Shown here in pieces: positions 15,433-25,222 of a DNA stretch of 64,000 nucleotides (positions are counted from its first letter, which is position 1; the number at the start of each line of letters is the position of its first letter). The notes beneath the pieces are model-generated. The model was not told where the DNA came from. It saw only the letters and a program-made list of their open reading frames with translations, and ran no database searches. This stretch comes from Gaiellasilicea sp963784895 (GTDB lineage Bacteria > Actinomycetota > Thermoleophilia > Gaiellales > Gaiellaceae): the NCBI GenBank assembly GCA_963784895.1, contig CAWATM010000013.1:1-64000 (forward strand), read 5' to 3'. Made by a program: the position numbers and the translations under genes.

Positions 15433-18015
15433 ATGTCGAAGAAGCTTGTGATCGTCGAGAGCCCTGCGAAGGCAAAGACCATCGCGGGGTATCTCGGCTC
15501 CGAATACGACGTCGAGTCGAGCATCGGCCACATCCGTGACCTGCCGAATCGCGCCAGCGACGTGCCCAAGGAGCAGCGCGCGAAGTACGGGACGATGGGC
15601 GTCGCGATCGAGGACGACTTCGAGCCGCTGTACATCGTCGACGCCGACAAGAAGGCCAAGGTCAGCGAGCTGAAGAAGAAGCTCAAGAACGCCGACGAGC
15701 TCCTGCTCGCGACGGACGAAGACCGGGAGGGCGAGGCGATCGCCTGGCATCTGCTGCAGGAGCTGAAGCCGAAGGTGCCGGTGCGCCGGATGGTCTTCCA
15801 CGAGATCACGCGCGACGCGATCCAGCGCGCGCTCGGCGAGACGCGCGAGGTCGACCAGCGGCTCGTCGATGCGCAGGAGACGCGGCGGATCCTCGACCGG
15901 CTCTACGGCTACGAGGTCTCGCCCGTGCTCTGGAAGAAGGTCATGCAGGGCCTCTCCGCCGGCCGCGTCCAGTCGGTCGCCGTCCGGCTCGTGGTCGAGC
16001 GCGAGCGCGAGCGCCGTGCCTTCGTCAGCGCCGGCTACTGGGACATCAACGGTGTCTTCGACCCCGGCTCGTTCGAGGCCCGCCTGGCTGCGCTCGACGG
16101 CAAGCGCGTCGCGCAGGGCCGCGACTTCACCCAGCAGGGCGAGCTGAAGTCGGACGACCTCGCTCGGCTGGACGAGGCCGAGGCGCGCAGCCTCGCTGCC
16201 GAACTGGAGGGACTGACGTTCGCGGTCCGCTCCGCAGACGAGAAGCCGTACACCCGTCGGCCGGCCGCGCCGTTCATGACCTCGACGCTGCAGCAGGAGG
16301 CGAGCCGCAAGCTCCGCTACAGCTCCCAGACGACCATGCGGGTCGCTCAGCGTCTGTACGAGAACGGCTACATCACCTATATGCGGACCGACTCGACGAC
16401 GCTGTCGGAGTCCGCGCTCGCCGCGGCGCGGCGCCAGGCCGTGGAGCTGTACGGCGCCGACTCGATCCCGGACGCGCCGCGCCAGTACACGCGCAAGGTC
16501 AAGAACGCGCAGGAGGCGCACGAGGCGATCCGGCCCGCAGGTGACTCCTTCCGCACGCCGAAGCAGCTCGAGCGGGAGCTGAACCGGGACGAGCTCGCGC
16601 TCTACGACCTGATCTGGAAGCGGACGCTGGCCTCCCAGATGGCCGATGCCCGCGGCCTGACCGTCTCGCTCCGGCTCGGCACGACGACGCCCAACGGCCG
16701 CGATGCCGAGTTCTCGGCGTCGGGCACCGTGATCACCTTCCGCGGCTTCCTCGCCGCGTACGAGGAGAGCCGGGACGACGAGGCGGAGGCCGAGAAGCAG
16801 GAGGAGCGTCCGCTGCCGCACCTGAAGCCCGGTGACGACCTGAAGGCGCTCGCGCTCGAGCCCGAGGGGCACGCGACGACCCCGCCCTCGCGCTACACCG
16901 AGGCGAGCCTGGTCCAGGCGCTCGAGGAGCGCGGGATCGGCCGGCCGTCCACCTACGCCGCGATCATCGGCACGATCCTCGACCGCGGCTACGTCTTCAA
17001 GCGCGGCACCGCGCTCGTGCCGTCCTTCCTCGCGTTCGCGGTCACAGGGCTGCTCGAGCAGCACTTCGGCCGCCTCGTCGACTACTCCTTCACCGCCCAG
17101 ATGGAGGACGACCTCGACCGGATCGCGGCGGGCGAACAGGAGCGGGTGGACTGGCTCCGCCACTTCTACTTCGGCGGCGGCGACGGGGACGCCGGGTTGC
17201 ACGCGCTCGTCTCGGACCTCTCCGAGATCGACGCGCGTGCGGTCAACTCGTTTCCGCTCGGCGACAGCGGGATCGTCCTCCGTGTCGGACGCTACGGCCC
17301 CTACGTCGAGCGGGGCGAGGAGCGCGCCAGCGTGCCGGAGGACATGGCGCCGGACGAGCTGACGATCGAGAAGGCGGAGGAGCTGCTCGCGGCGCCGTCC
17401 GGCGACCGCGTCCTCGGTACGCACCCGGAGTGGGGGACCGAGATCGCGGCGAAGGCCGGCCGCTACGGCCCCTACGTGACCGAGGTGCTGCCGGAGGGCG
17501 CGACCGAGAAGCCGCGGACGGCCTCGCTCTTCAAGTCGATGTCGCCCGAGACGGTGACGCTGGAAGAGGCCGCACGGCTGCTGTCACTGCCGCGCATGCT
17601 GGGCACCGACCCCGCCGACGGCGTCGAGGTGACCGCACAGAACGGCCGCTACGGCCCGTATGTGAAGAAGGACACGGAATCGCGCTCGCTCGAGAGCGAG
17701 GAGCAGTTGTTCTCGATCTCGCTCGAGGACGCGCTGGCCCTGCTCGCCAAGCCGAAGGAGCGGCGCGGCCGCGGCCAGGCCAAGCCGCCGCTGCGCGAGC
17801 TCGGCGCCGACCCGGTCAGCGACAAGCCGGTCGTGCTCAAGGAGGGCCGCTTCGGCCCCTACGTGACCGACGGCGAGACGAACGCGAGCCTGCGCCGCGG
17901 CGACGATCCCGAGACCGTCACGATCGAGCGAGCGGCCGAGCTGCTCGCCGACCGGCGCTCGAAGGGCCCAGCACCGAAGCGCACGCGCGGCGGCGGCAGG
18001 CGCTCGGCGGCGTAG
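15433..18015 (+). CDS. topA: DNA topoisomerase I (type IA)
   Basis: This enzyme of about 860 residues relaxes negative supercoils. The TOPRIM domain starts at the N-terminus (KKLVIVESPAKAKTI, DEDREGEAIAWHL). The active-site tyrosine is in GYITYMRTDST near residue 318. The C-terminal tail has no zinc fingers but carries four repeats ending in GR(Y/F)GPYV at about residues 620-820, as in actinobacterial enzymes. ATG 15433 fits the family start; the in-frame GTG 15421 would add four residues. TAACGT at 15417 is a possible -10, giving a very short leader. Confidence 0.97.
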   Translation: MSKKLVIVESPAKAKTIAGYLGSEYDVESSIGHIRDLPNRASDVPKEQRAKYGTMGVAIEDDFEPLYIVDADKKAKVSELKKKLKNADELLLATDEDREGEAIAWHLLQELKPKVPVRRMVFHEITRDAIQRALGETREVDQRLVDAQETRRILDRLYGYEVSPVLWKKVMQGLSAGRVQSVAVRLVVERERERRAFVSAGYWDINGVFDPGSFEARLAALDGKRVAQGRDFTQQGELKSDDLARLDEAEARSLAAELEGLTFAVRSADEKPYTRRPAAPFMTSTLQQEASRKLRYSSQTTMRVAQRLYENGYITYMRTDSTTLSESALAAARRQAVELYGADSIPDAPRQYTRKVKNAQEAHEAIRPAGDSFRTPKQLERELNRDELALYDLIWKRTLASQMADARGLTVSLRLGTTTPNGRDAEFSASGTVITFRGFLAAYEESRDDEAEAEKQEERPLPHLKPGDDLKALALEPEGHATTPPSRYTEASLVQALEERGIGRPSTYAAIIGTILDRGYVFKRGTALVPSFLAFAVTGLLEQHFGRLVDYSFTAQMEDDLDRIAAGEQERVDWLRHFYFGGGDGDAGLHALVSDLSEIDARAVNSFPLGDSGIVLRVGRYGPYVERGEERASVPEDMAPDELTIEKAEELLAAPSGDRVLGTHPEWGTEIAAKAGRYGPYVTEVLPEGATEKPRTASLFKSMSPETVTLEEAARLLSLPRMLGTDPADGVEVTAQNGRYGPYVKKDTESRSLESEEQLFSISLEDALALLAKPKERRGRGQAKPPLRELGADPVSDKPVVLKEGRFGPYVTDGETNASLRRGDDPETVTIERAAELLADRRSKGPAPKRTRGGGRRSAA

Positions 18016-18144
18016 GTCGGACGACATCCGGACGAACCTGCAAACTTTCCGTGCCAACCGGCGTCTCCTTCTAGGAGGGCGCGATCAGACGCGCTAACGT
18101 GGCACGCGCGAAAACCGATTTCCGCCGCTCACCGGAATAGTCAA

Positions 18145-18198
18145 CAGGGGCGAGCCGTTTGGAGCTTGTAACACGTCCCGCACGGCTGGTACCCCCTG
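18145..18198 (+). other. Bulged stem-loop in the 265-base gap between topA and the sigma factor gene
   Basis: CAGGGG (18145-18150) can pair with CCCCTG (18193-18198) and, inside it, GCCGT (18154-18158) with ACGGC (18182-18186). It may be the topA terminator or part of the sigma factor control region. Downstream, TTGACC at 18211 with TTGTAG 17 bases later is a weak promoter candidate. I see nothing else in this gap. Confidence 0.35.
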
Positions 18199-18280
18199 GC
18201 AAAAGCAGGATTGACCGCATAAGGTGCGTAAGTTTGTAGCCTCCCGCCGAAGCTGTTCTTGAAAGGGTTGACTTTCGACT

Positions 18281-19357
18281 TTGACGCAGAACCAGCTGAT
18301 CGAACTGATTGAGTCGGAGCAGGTCAAGGCGCTCGTCGAGCGTTCCGAGGAGCGGGGCGTGATCGAGCCCGCCGAGCTCGAGGCGTTCGTGCTCGAGCAC
18401 GACCTGACCGAAGACGAGACGGAGCAGCTCACGCGCGAGCTGGAGACTCTCGGCCTCGAGGTCGGGCAGTCGCGCGCGGCCAAGGACAAGGCCGAGAAGG
18501 AGAAGGAGGAGGCCGAGCCGGCGCCCGTCGCCGTGGCCACGGGAGCGGCCGACAGCCTGCAGCTCTTCCTCGCCGACGTCGGCCGCCACAAGCTGCTGAA
18601 CGCCGCCCAGGAGGTGCAGCTCGCCAAGCTGATCGAGCGTGGCGACCCGGTCGCGAAGCGCACGATGATCGAGTCGAACCTGCGGCTCGTCGTCTCGATC
18701 GCCAAGGGCTACCGGGGCCTCGGCGTGCCGTTCCTCGATCTGATCCAGGAGGGGACGCTGGGCCTGAACCGCGCCGTCGAGAAGTTCGACTGGCGCCGCG
18801 GGTTCAAGTTCTCGACGTACGCGACCTGGTGGATCCGCCAGTCGGTGCAGCGTGCGGTCGCGAACCATGCGCGGACGATCCGCGTCCCGGTCCACGTGGT
18901 CGAGCGTCAGCAGAAGCTGTCGCGGGCTGCGCGTCGGCTCGAGGTCGAGCTCGGCCGCGAGGCGACGAAGGAGGAGCTCGCGGAGGCGACCGGCCTGCCG
19001 ATCCAGCACGTCGACGAGGCGCTCGGCGCCGCGCACGCGTCGGTCTCGCTGAATCAGACGGTCGGGGCGGACGACGAGGGCGAGCTCGGCGATCTCTTCG
19101 CCGACCGCGAGGCCGCTGACCCGTTCGACGAGGCGGAGGAGTCGCTGCGCAAGCAGGGCGTCCGGCGCGCGCTCGACGCGCTCCCCGAACGCGAGCGGCG
19201 GATCCTCGAGCTGCGGTTCGGCTTCGAGGGCGAGCCCTGGACGCTCGAGGCGATCGGGCACGAGCTCGACTTGACGCGCGAGCGCGTCCGCCAGCTCGAG
19301 GGCCAGGCGCTCTCGCGGCTCGCGGCCCTGCGCGACCTGGCCAGCCTCGCCGCATAG
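18281..19357 (+). CDS. Primary-type RNA polymerase sigma factor (RpoD/SigA-like)
   Basis: This 358-residue sigma-70 protein begins with a region 1.1-like acidic segment and a short charged linker (AKDKAEKEKEEAEP). Region 1.2 follows (LQLFLADVGRHKLLNAAQE), then regions 2.2-2.4 (FLDLIQEGTLGLNRAVEKFDWRRG, FSTYATWWIRQSVQRAV), region 3, and region 4 (LPERERRILELRFG, helix-turn-helix LEAIGHELDLTRERVRQLE). The start must be TTG 18281 or later, because an in-frame stop lies 12 bases upstream; GAAAGGG is present but rather far away. Either the housekeeping sigma factor or a close SigB/HrdB paralogue. Confidence 0.93.
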   Translation: MTQNQLIELIESEQVKALVERSEERGVIEPAELEAFVLEHDLTEDETEQLTRELETLGLEVGQSRAAKDKAEKEKEEAEPAPVAVATGAADSLQLFLADVGRHKLLNAAQEVQLAKLIERGDPVAKRTMIESNLRLVVSIAKGYRGLGVPFLDLIQEGTLGLNRAVEKFDWRRGFKFSTYATWWIRQSVQRAVANHARTIRVPVHVVERQQKLSRAARRLEVELGREATKEELAEATGLPIQHVDEALGAAHASVSLNQTVGADDEGELGDLFADREAADPFDEAEESLRKQGVRRALDALPERERRILELRFGFEGEPWTLEAIGHELDLTRERVRQLEGQALSRLAALRDLASLAA

Positions 19358-19379
19358 CGCAGGCGTCATCGGATGACTC

Positions 19380-19403
19380 GAAGGGCGGCTCCGGCCGCCC
19401 TTC
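19380..19403 (+). terminator. Terminator hairpin after the sigma factor gene
   Basis: GAAGGGCGGC and GCCGCCCTTC form a perfect 10-bp stem with a TCCG tetraloop, 22 bases after the stop codon, followed by a short T-containing stretch (ACCGTTCTTTAG). Confidence 0.8.
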
Positions 19404-19494
19404 ACCGTTCTTTAGCGGTTTCGATTTGCGCCAGGCCGCGTGACGCAGGGATACTTCCGCTGAACCCGGGGATGCCGGATTGAAAGGAGACACT

Positions 19495-21204
19495 TTGAGA
19501 ATCAAGTGGCACAGGCTCTTGATGCTGCTCGTGGTGGCGATGCTCGCCTTCGCGGCTGGCTGCGGCGGCGACGACGACGAAGCGAGTGGTGACGAAACGA
19601 CCACGGAAGCATCGGGTGGCGCGGAGGGCGGCACGCTCGTCTTCGCGGGCGCGTCGGATCCGGTGCTGCTCGACGGCGCGCTCGTCTCGGACGGCGAGTC
19701 GCTGCGCGTGATCACGCAGATCTTCGAGACGCTCGTCGCGCTCAAGCCCGGCACGACCGAGCCCGAGCCAGGCCTCGCTGAGAGCTGGGAGCCGAACGAG
19801 GACGGAACCGTCTGGACGTTCAAGATCCGGCAGGGGGTGACGTTCCACGACGGCGAGACACTCGACGCCGAGGCGGTCTGCTTCAACTTCGACCGCTGGT
19901 ACAACTTCAAGGGCGCGCTTGCGAACCCGGCCGCGAGCTACTACTGGCAGGTCGTCTTCGGCGGCTTCGCCGAGTTCGACCCGGACAGCGGTGCACCGGA
20001 GGAGAGCCTCTACGAGAGTTGCGAGGCGACCGACGAGTCGACGGCCGTGCTGACGCTGACGAAGCCGTCGGCGACGTTCATCCCGGCGCTCTCGCAGCAG
20101 TCGTTCTCGATCGCGAGCCCGAAGGCGCTGGCGGAATTCGGGGCCGACGAGGGGACGATCGACGCCGAGGGCGTCTTCACCTCCTCGGGCACGTTCGGCA
20201 CCGAGCAGCCGATCGGTACCGGCCCGTTCAAGTTCGAGTCGTGGGTGCGGAACGAACGGCTGACGCTGTCGCGGTACGACGACTACTGGGGCGACAAGGC
20301 GAAGCTCGACGAGCTGATCTTCCGCCCGATCGCCGACAACGCCGCTCGCCTGCAGGCGCTGCAGACGGGCGAGATCCAGGGCTACGACCTGGTCGAGCCG
20401 CAGGACATCGCCACGATCGAGGGCGACGAGAGCCTGCAGATCATCGACCGGCCGGCGTTCAACGTCGCCTACGTCGGCTTCAACATCGCGAAGAAGCCGA
20501 CCGACGACCCGAAGGTGCGCGAGGCGATCGCGTACGGCCTCGACCGCCAGGCGGTCGTGGACAACTTCTACTCCGGCCGGGGCGTCGTCGCGACGCAGTT
20601 CATGCCGCCGGAGGTCGTCGGCTACGCCGATGACGTGACGACGTACGAGTACGACCCGGAGAAGGCGAAGCAGATCCTCACGGACGCCGGCTACACGCTC
20701 CCGGTCGCGCTCGAGTTCTGGTACCCGACGGACGTCTCGCGTCCGTACATGCCTGATCCGAAGCGGAACTTCGAAGCGTTCGCCGCCAGCCTGAACAAGT
20801 CGGGCTTCAAGGTGACGCCGAAGAGCGCCCCGTGGAACCCGGACTACCTCGGCCGGGTCGACGCCGGGAACGCGGGGAACGCCCGCCTCCTCGGCTGGAC
20901 CGGCGACTACGGCGACGCCGACAACTTCATCGGCACCTTCTTCCAGACCCCGCAGAAGGCCTGGGGGACGACGACGACGCCGTTGACGAAGATTCAGGAT
21001 CTCCTGAATCAGGGTGAGGCGGAGACGGACGAGGCGGAGCGCGAGTCGATCTACCAGGAGGCGAACCGGGAGATCATGACCGAGCTTCCCGGCGTCCCGT
21101 ACGCCCACTCCGAGCCGGCGCTCGCGTTCAGCGCGAACGTCAAGGGATACCAGCCGAGCCCGACGACGAATGAGTCGTTCGCGCCGGTGACGATCGAGGA
21201 GTAG
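19495..21204 (+). CDS. Peptide-type ABC transporter substrate-binding lipoprotein (SBP family 5)
   Basis: This receptor of about 569 residues is a lipoprotein: the signal peptide RLLMLLVVAMLAFAAGC ends in a lipobox cysteine and is followed by an acidic linker (GGDDDEASGDETTTEASGG). Family landmarks are LAESWEPNEDGTVWTFKIRQGVTFHDGE, IGTGPFKFESW and a C-terminal VPYAHSEP. I chose TTG 19495, because GAAAGGAG lies 5 bases before it. It heads a five-gene Dpp/Opp-type operon. Peptides are the default substrate, but related systems carry nickel, sugars or opines. Confidence 0.93.
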   Translation: MRIKWHRLLMLLVVAMLAFAAGCGGDDDEASGDETTTEASGGAEGGTLVFAGASDPVLLDGALVSDGESLRVITQIFETLVALKPGTTEPEPGLAESWEPNEDGTVWTFKIRQGVTFHDGETLDAEAVCFNFDRWYNFKGALANPAASYYWQVVFGGFAEFDPDSGAPEESLYESCEATDESTAVLTLTKPSATFIPALSQQSFSIASPKALAEFGADEGTIDAEGVFTSSGTFGTEQPIGTGPFKFESWVRNERLTLSRYDDYWGDKAKLDELIFRPIADNAARLQALQTGEIQGYDLVEPQDIATIEGDESLQIIDRPAFNVAYVGFNIAKKPTDDPKVREAIAYGLDRQAVVDNFYSGRGVVATQFMPPEVVGYADDVTTYEYDPEKAKQILTDAGYTLPVALEFWYPTDVSRPYMPDPKRNFEAFAASLNKSGFKVTPKSAPWNPDYLGRVDAGNAGNARLLGWTGDYGDADNFIGTFFQTPQKAWGTTTTPLTKIQDLLNQGEAETDEAERESIYQEANREIMTELPGVPYAHSEPALAFSANVKGYQPSPTTNESFAPVTIEE

Positions 21205-21233
21205 GGAGGACGGACTAGAGTCCGGCGGACGAC

Positions 21234-22238
21234 ATGCTGCGCTTCGTCGTCCGCCGGCTCCTCCTGCTGATCCCGATCCTGATCGGGCTCTCGATTCTGC
21301 TCTTCCTCTGGATCAGGGCCCTGCCGGGCAGCCCGGCGACGGCGCTGCTCGGCGAGCGCGCGACCGCCGAGCAGATCGAGGCGATCAACGAGCAACTCGG
21401 TCTCAACGATCCGATCTGGGAGCAGTACTGGGCGTACGTCCGGAGTCTGCTCGAGTTCGACCTCGGCGACTCGGTCACGACCCGCCGGCCGGTCACCGAA
21501 GAGTTCCTCGAGCGCTTCCCCGCCACGATCGAGCTGGCGCTCGCGGCGATGTTCTTCTCGATCGTCGTCGGGATCCCGCTGGGGTTCCTGGCGGCAAAGC
21601 GCTACGGCAGCTTCTTCGACCACTTCAGCCTGTTTGCGTCCCTGCTCGGGATTTCGATCCCGATCTTCGTGCTCGCGATCATCCTCAAGTACATCTTCGC
21701 CGTGAGGCTCGGCTGGCTCCCGACCGTGGGCCGGATCAGCGTCCTGATCGACCTCGAGACCCCGACGAACTTCTACACCATCGATGCGCTGATCGCCGGT
21801 GACCTGGCTGCGTTCTGGGATGTGATCAAGCACCTGATCCTGCCCGCGATCGCGCTCGGCACGATCCCACTTGCGATCATCACCCGGATCACGCGCGCCG
21901 CCGTCCTCGACGTTCAGAACGAGGACTACGTTCGCACCGCCCGCGCCAAGGGCGTCGCGCCCCGCACCGTCGACGGGCGCCACATCCTCCGCAACGCGAT
22001 GCTGCCGATCGTGACGATCATCGGGCTGCAGGTCGGCCTGCTCCTGTCCGGCGCCGTCCTGACCGAGACCGTCTTTGCCTGGCCCGGAATCGGCACCTGG
22101 CTCCTCGCGGCGATCGAGGCGCGCGACTACGCGGTCCTCCAGGGCGGCATCCTCATCATCGCGATCGTCTTCGTCATCGTCAATTTGATCGTCGACGTCT
22201 CGTACGGCTTTCTCAATCCGCGGATCAGGCTCTCGTGA
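21234..22238 (+). CDS. ABC transporter permease, DppB family
   Basis: This 334-residue permease has the usual N-terminus (LRFVVRRLLLLIPILIGLSILLFLWIRALPGSP). Its periplasmic segment is LNDPIWEQYWAYVRSLLEFDLGDSV, and its coupling loop is RTARAKGVAPRTVDGRHILRNAMLP. Six membrane segments are apparent. It follows the binding protein by 29 bases. The next permease starts at its stop codon with a 4-base overlap. Confidence 0.95.
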   Translation: MLRFVVRRLLLLIPILIGLSILLFLWIRALPGSPATALLGERATAEQIEAINEQLGLNDPIWEQYWAYVRSLLEFDLGDSVTTRRPVTEEFLERFPATIELALAAMFFSIVVGIPLGFLAAKRYGSFFDHFSLFASLLGISIPIFVLAIILKYIFAVRLGWLPTVGRISVLIDLETPTNFYTIDALIAGDLAAFWDVIKHLILPAIALGTIPLAIITRITRAAVLDVQNEDYVRTARAKGVAPRTVDGRHILRNAMLPIVTIIGLQVGLLLSGAVLTETVFAWPGIGTWLLAAIEARDYAVLQGGILIIAIVFVIVNLIVDVSYGFLNPRIRLS

Positions 22239-23146
22239 GCGTCGCAGAGATCGAGGCCAGGGAAGCGGCGCTCGAGCCCGGTAGCGGCGGCCTCTGGCGC
22301 GACGCGTGGGCGCGGATCCGCCGTGACCGCGGCGCACTCGTCGGCTTCGCGCTCGTGGGGCTCTTCGTCTTCGTCGCCACCTTCGCACCGCTGCTCGCAC
22401 CGGAAGATCCGCGTTTCCAGGATCTCTCGCGGCTCGGCGGCAGCTGCTGCCCTGGCCCGTCGCTCGACCACTGGTTCGGCATCGATGCCCTCGGACGAGA
22501 CGAGCTCTCCCGCATCATCTACGGCGCCCGCTACTCGCTGCTGATCGGCGTCGTCTCGGTCGCGGTCGGACTCTCCGTCGGCATGGTCTTCGGCTCGATC
22601 GCGGGCTACATCGGCGGCATCGTCGACAGCGTGATCATGCGCCTGACCGACATCATGCTCGCCATTCCCGGGTTCTTGCTCGCGATCGGCATCGTCGCGA
22701 TGCTCGGCCCCGGGCTCGTCCAGATCATGGTCGCGGTCGGTGTCACGCAGATCCCGATCTTCACGCGGCTGATGCGCGGTTCGATCCTCGCGCAACGGGA
22801 CAACGACTTCGTCCTCGCCGCGCGCTCGATCGGCGTGCCCCGCCGCGCGATTCTCTCCTCACACATCCTCCCGAACGCGATCTCGCCTGTGATCGTGCAG
22901 GCGACGCTCGCGCTCGCGACCGCGATCATCGAGGTGGCCGGCCTCGGCTTCCTCGGCCTCGGTCCGCAGGATCCTTCGACGCCCGAGTGGGGGACGATGC
23001 TGACCGACACGACGCGGTACCTGCAGACGGCGCCGCACCTGGCGATCATCCCCGGTGTCGCGATCGTCATCTCGGTGCTCGGCTTCAACTTGATCGGCGA
23101 CGGCCTGCGTGAGGCTCTCGACCCGAAGATGCGCGGTCGTGGCTAG
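22235..23146 (+). CDS. ABC transporter permease, DppC family
   Basis: This 303-residue permease is the partner of the DppB-like subunit. It has a cytoplasmic N-terminus, a first membrane helix (LVGFALVGLFVFVATFAPLLAP), the family segment HWFGIDALGRDELSRIIYGARYSL and the coupling loop AARSIGVPRRAILSSHILPN. The start GTG 22235 overlaps the previous stop as GTGA, so translation is coupled. Confidence 0.95.
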   Translation: MSVAEIEAREAALEPGSGGLWRDAWARIRRDRGALVGFALVGLFVFVATFAPLLAPEDPRFQDLSRLGGSCCPGPSLDHWFGIDALGRDELSRIIYGARYSLLIGVVSVAVGLSVGMVFGSIAGYIGGIVDSVIMRLTDIMLAIPGFLLAIGIVAMLGPGLVQIMVAVGVTQIPIFTRLMRGSILAQRDNDFVLAARSIGVPRRAILSSHILPNAISPVIVQATLALATAIIEVAGLGFLGLGPQDPSTPEWGTMLTDTTRYLQTAPHLAIIPGVAIVISVLGFNLIGDGLREALDPKMRGRG

Positions 23147-24152
23147 GGAGCCGCTCCTCACCGTCGACGACCTGCACGTCCGCTTCGGGACGGAGCGCGG
23201 GCTCGTCTACGCCGTCAACGGGATCTCCTTCGACATCGCTCCGGGCGAGACGCTCGGGATCGTCGGCGAGTCGGGCTGCGGCAAGAGCGTCACCTCGCTG
23301 GCGCTGCTCGGGATCCTCGCCCGCAACGGGCGCGTCACGCAGGGCACGGCGATGTTCGGCGGGCGCGATCTGCTGTCGCTGACCGACCAGCAGCTGCGCT
23401 CGGTCCGCGGCCGCGAGATCGCGATGATCTTTCAGGATCCGATGACGTCGCTGAACCCGGTTCTGACCATCGGCCGCCAGATCCGCGAGTCGCTCGAGAC
23501 CCACTTCGCGATGGACCGCCACCAGGCCGACCGGCGTGCGGCCGAGCTGCTCGACCAGGTCGGGATCCCAAGCGCGAAGATGCGCCTGAAGGACTATCCG
23601 CACCAGTTCTCCGGCGGCATGCGGCAGCGGGCGATGATCGCGATGGCGCTCTCCGGCGAGCCGAAGCTCCTGATCGCGGACGAGCCGACGACTGCGCTCG
23701 ACGTCACGATCCAGGCCCAGATTCTCGAGCTGCTCAAGTCGCTCGTCGCCGAGCGGGACACGGCGCTGATCATGATCACGCACGACCTCGGCGTCGTCGC
23801 CGGCATGTGCGAGCGCGTCAACGTCATGTACGCCGGGATGTTCGTGGAGACCGGCCGCGCCGAAGGGATCTTCGCCCGGCCGCGGCACCCGTACACGCTC
23901 GGACTCCTCCAGAGCGTGCCGCGGCTCGACGCGGGCCGGCGCCAGAAGCTGACGCCGATTCCCGGCTCGCCGCGGAACATGCTCAGCGAGCCGGCCGAGT
24001 GCCCGTTCGCGCCGCGCTGCCGCTATGAGGTCGAGCAGTCGCGGCAAGAGGTGCCGCCGCTCGAGGAGCTCGAGCAGGGCCACCACGTGCGCTGTTTCAA
24101 CCCGGTGCCGGCGGACGAGTGGCAGCGCTCTCGTCTCGGCGGTGCCGCGTGA
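23139..24152 (+). CDS. Dipeptide/oligopeptide ABC transporter ATPase, DppD/OppD type
   Basis: This ATPase of about 337 residues has Walker A GESGCGKS, Q-loop IFQDPMTSLNP, signature FSGGMRQR, Walker B LLIADEPTTALD and H-loop MITHDLG. The C-terminal oligopeptide-family extension carries cysteines typical of an iron-sulfur or structural site (ECPFAPRCRYEVEQ, HHVRCFNP). I chose GTG 23139, which overlaps the permease end by 8 bases; the frame extends to 23109 without a better start. Confidence 0.95.
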   Translation: MAREPLLTVDDLHVRFGTERGLVYAVNGISFDIAPGETLGIVGESGCGKSVTSLALLGILARNGRVTQGTAMFGGRDLLSLTDQQLRSVRGREIAMIFQDPMTSLNPVLTIGRQIRESLETHFAMDRHQADRRAAELLDQVGIPSAKMRLKDYPHQFSGGMRQRAMIAMALSGEPKLLIADEPTTALDVTIQAQILELLKSLVAERDTALIMITHDLGVVAGMCERVNVMYAGMFVETGRAEGIFARPRHPYTLGLLQSVPRLDAGRRQKLTPIPGSPRNMLSEPAECPFAPRCRYEVEQSRQEVPPLEELEQGHHVRCFNPVPADEWQRSRLGGAA

Positions 24153-25222
24153 GCGCCAACGGGACGCCGCTCGTCGAGGTCGAGGACCTCAAGGTCTGGT
24201 TCCCGATCCGGAGCGGCGTCGTGATGGACCGCCATGTCGGCGACGTCAAGGCGGTCGACGGCGTCTCGCTCGAGATCCGGCGCGGTGAGACGCTCGGGCT
24301 CGTCGGCGAGTCGGGTTGCGGCAAGTCGACGGTCGGCCGCACGCTCCTCCGCCTCTACGAGCCGACCGCGGGGAAGATCACCTTCGACGGAACCGACATC
24401 ACCCACCTCGGCGAGTCGCAGATGCGCCCGTTGCGTCGGCGGATGCAGATGATCTTCCAGGATCCGTACGCGTCGCTGAACCCGCGTCACTCGGTGGCGC
24501 GCATGGTCGGCGAGCCGCTGCGCGTGCACGGCCGCGGCGGCAAGGAGCTGGGCAAGACGGTGCGCGAGCTGCTGCAGACGGTCGGCCTGCCCGCAGACGC
24601 CGGGACCCGGTATCCGCACGAGTTCTCGGGCGGGCAGCGGCAGCGGATCGGCCTCGCCCGCGCGCTCGCGCTGAACCCTGACTTCCTCGTCTGCGACGAG
24701 CCGGTGTCGGCGCTCGACGTCTCGATCCAGGCCCAGATCGTCAACCTGATGGAAGAGCTGCAGCGCGATTTCGACCTCACGTATCTCTTCATCGCGCACG
24801 ACCTCGCCGTCGTCCGGCACATCTCCGACCGGATCGCGGTCATGTACCTCGGCCAGATCATGGAGCTCTCGCCCGCCGACGACCTCTACGACAACCCGCT
24901 GCACCCCTACACGATCTCGCTGCTCTCGGCGATCCCGATCCCGGATCCGGAGGTGGAGCGAACGCGAACGTCGATCCTGCTCCAAGGCGACCTCCCGAGC
25001 CCGGCGAACCCGCCGCACGCGTGCCGATTCCATACCCGGTGCCCGTACGTCCAGCCGACGCGCTGCGAGGAGGAGGAGCCCGAGCTGCGTCCGCTGGAGG
25101 GCCACCTCGTCAAGTGCCACTTCGCCGAGGAGATCAAGGCCGGAGCGCTGCAGCCAAAACAGCGCGAGGTCGTCTTCGAGGCCGGGGCGGTCCCGAAGGC
25201 GTGGGAGCCGCCGCCCGTCTGA
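24149..25222 (+). CDS. Dipeptide/oligopeptide ABC transporter ATPase, DppF/OppF type
   Basis: This 357-residue second ATPase has Walker A GESGCGKST, Q-loop IFQDPYASLNPRHS, signature FSGGQRQR, Walker B LVCDEPVSALD and H-loop FIAHDLA. The C-terminal extension has the expected cysteines (CRFHTRCPYVQPTRCEEE and VKCHF). The start GTG 24149 overlaps the previous stop by 4 bases. It completes the transporter. Its stop overlaps the start of the frameshifted small gene that follows. Confidence 0.95.
   Translation: MSANGTPLVEVEDLKVWFPIRSGVVMDRHVGDVKAVDGVSLEIRRGETLGLVGESGCGKSTVGRTLLRLYEPTAGKITFDGTDITHLGESQMRPLRRRMQMIFQDPYASLNPRHSVARMVGEPLRVHGRGGKELGKTVRELLQTVGLPADAGTRYPHEFSGGQRQRIGLARALALNPDFLVCDEPVSALDVSIQAQIVNLMEELQRDFDLTYLFIAHDLAVVRHISDRIAVMYLGQIMELSPADDLYDNPLHPYTISLLSAIPIPDPEVERTRTSILLQGDLPSPANPPHACRFHTRCPYVQPTRCEEEEPELRPLEGHLVKCHFAEEIKAGALQPKQREVVFEAGAVPKAWEPPPV

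Noticed and set aside
21211..21224. CGGACT-AG-AGTCCG palindrome before the DppB-like gene
   Set aside because: The loop would be only 2 bases and the site lies inside an operon next to the ribosome binding region; no second copy was seen.
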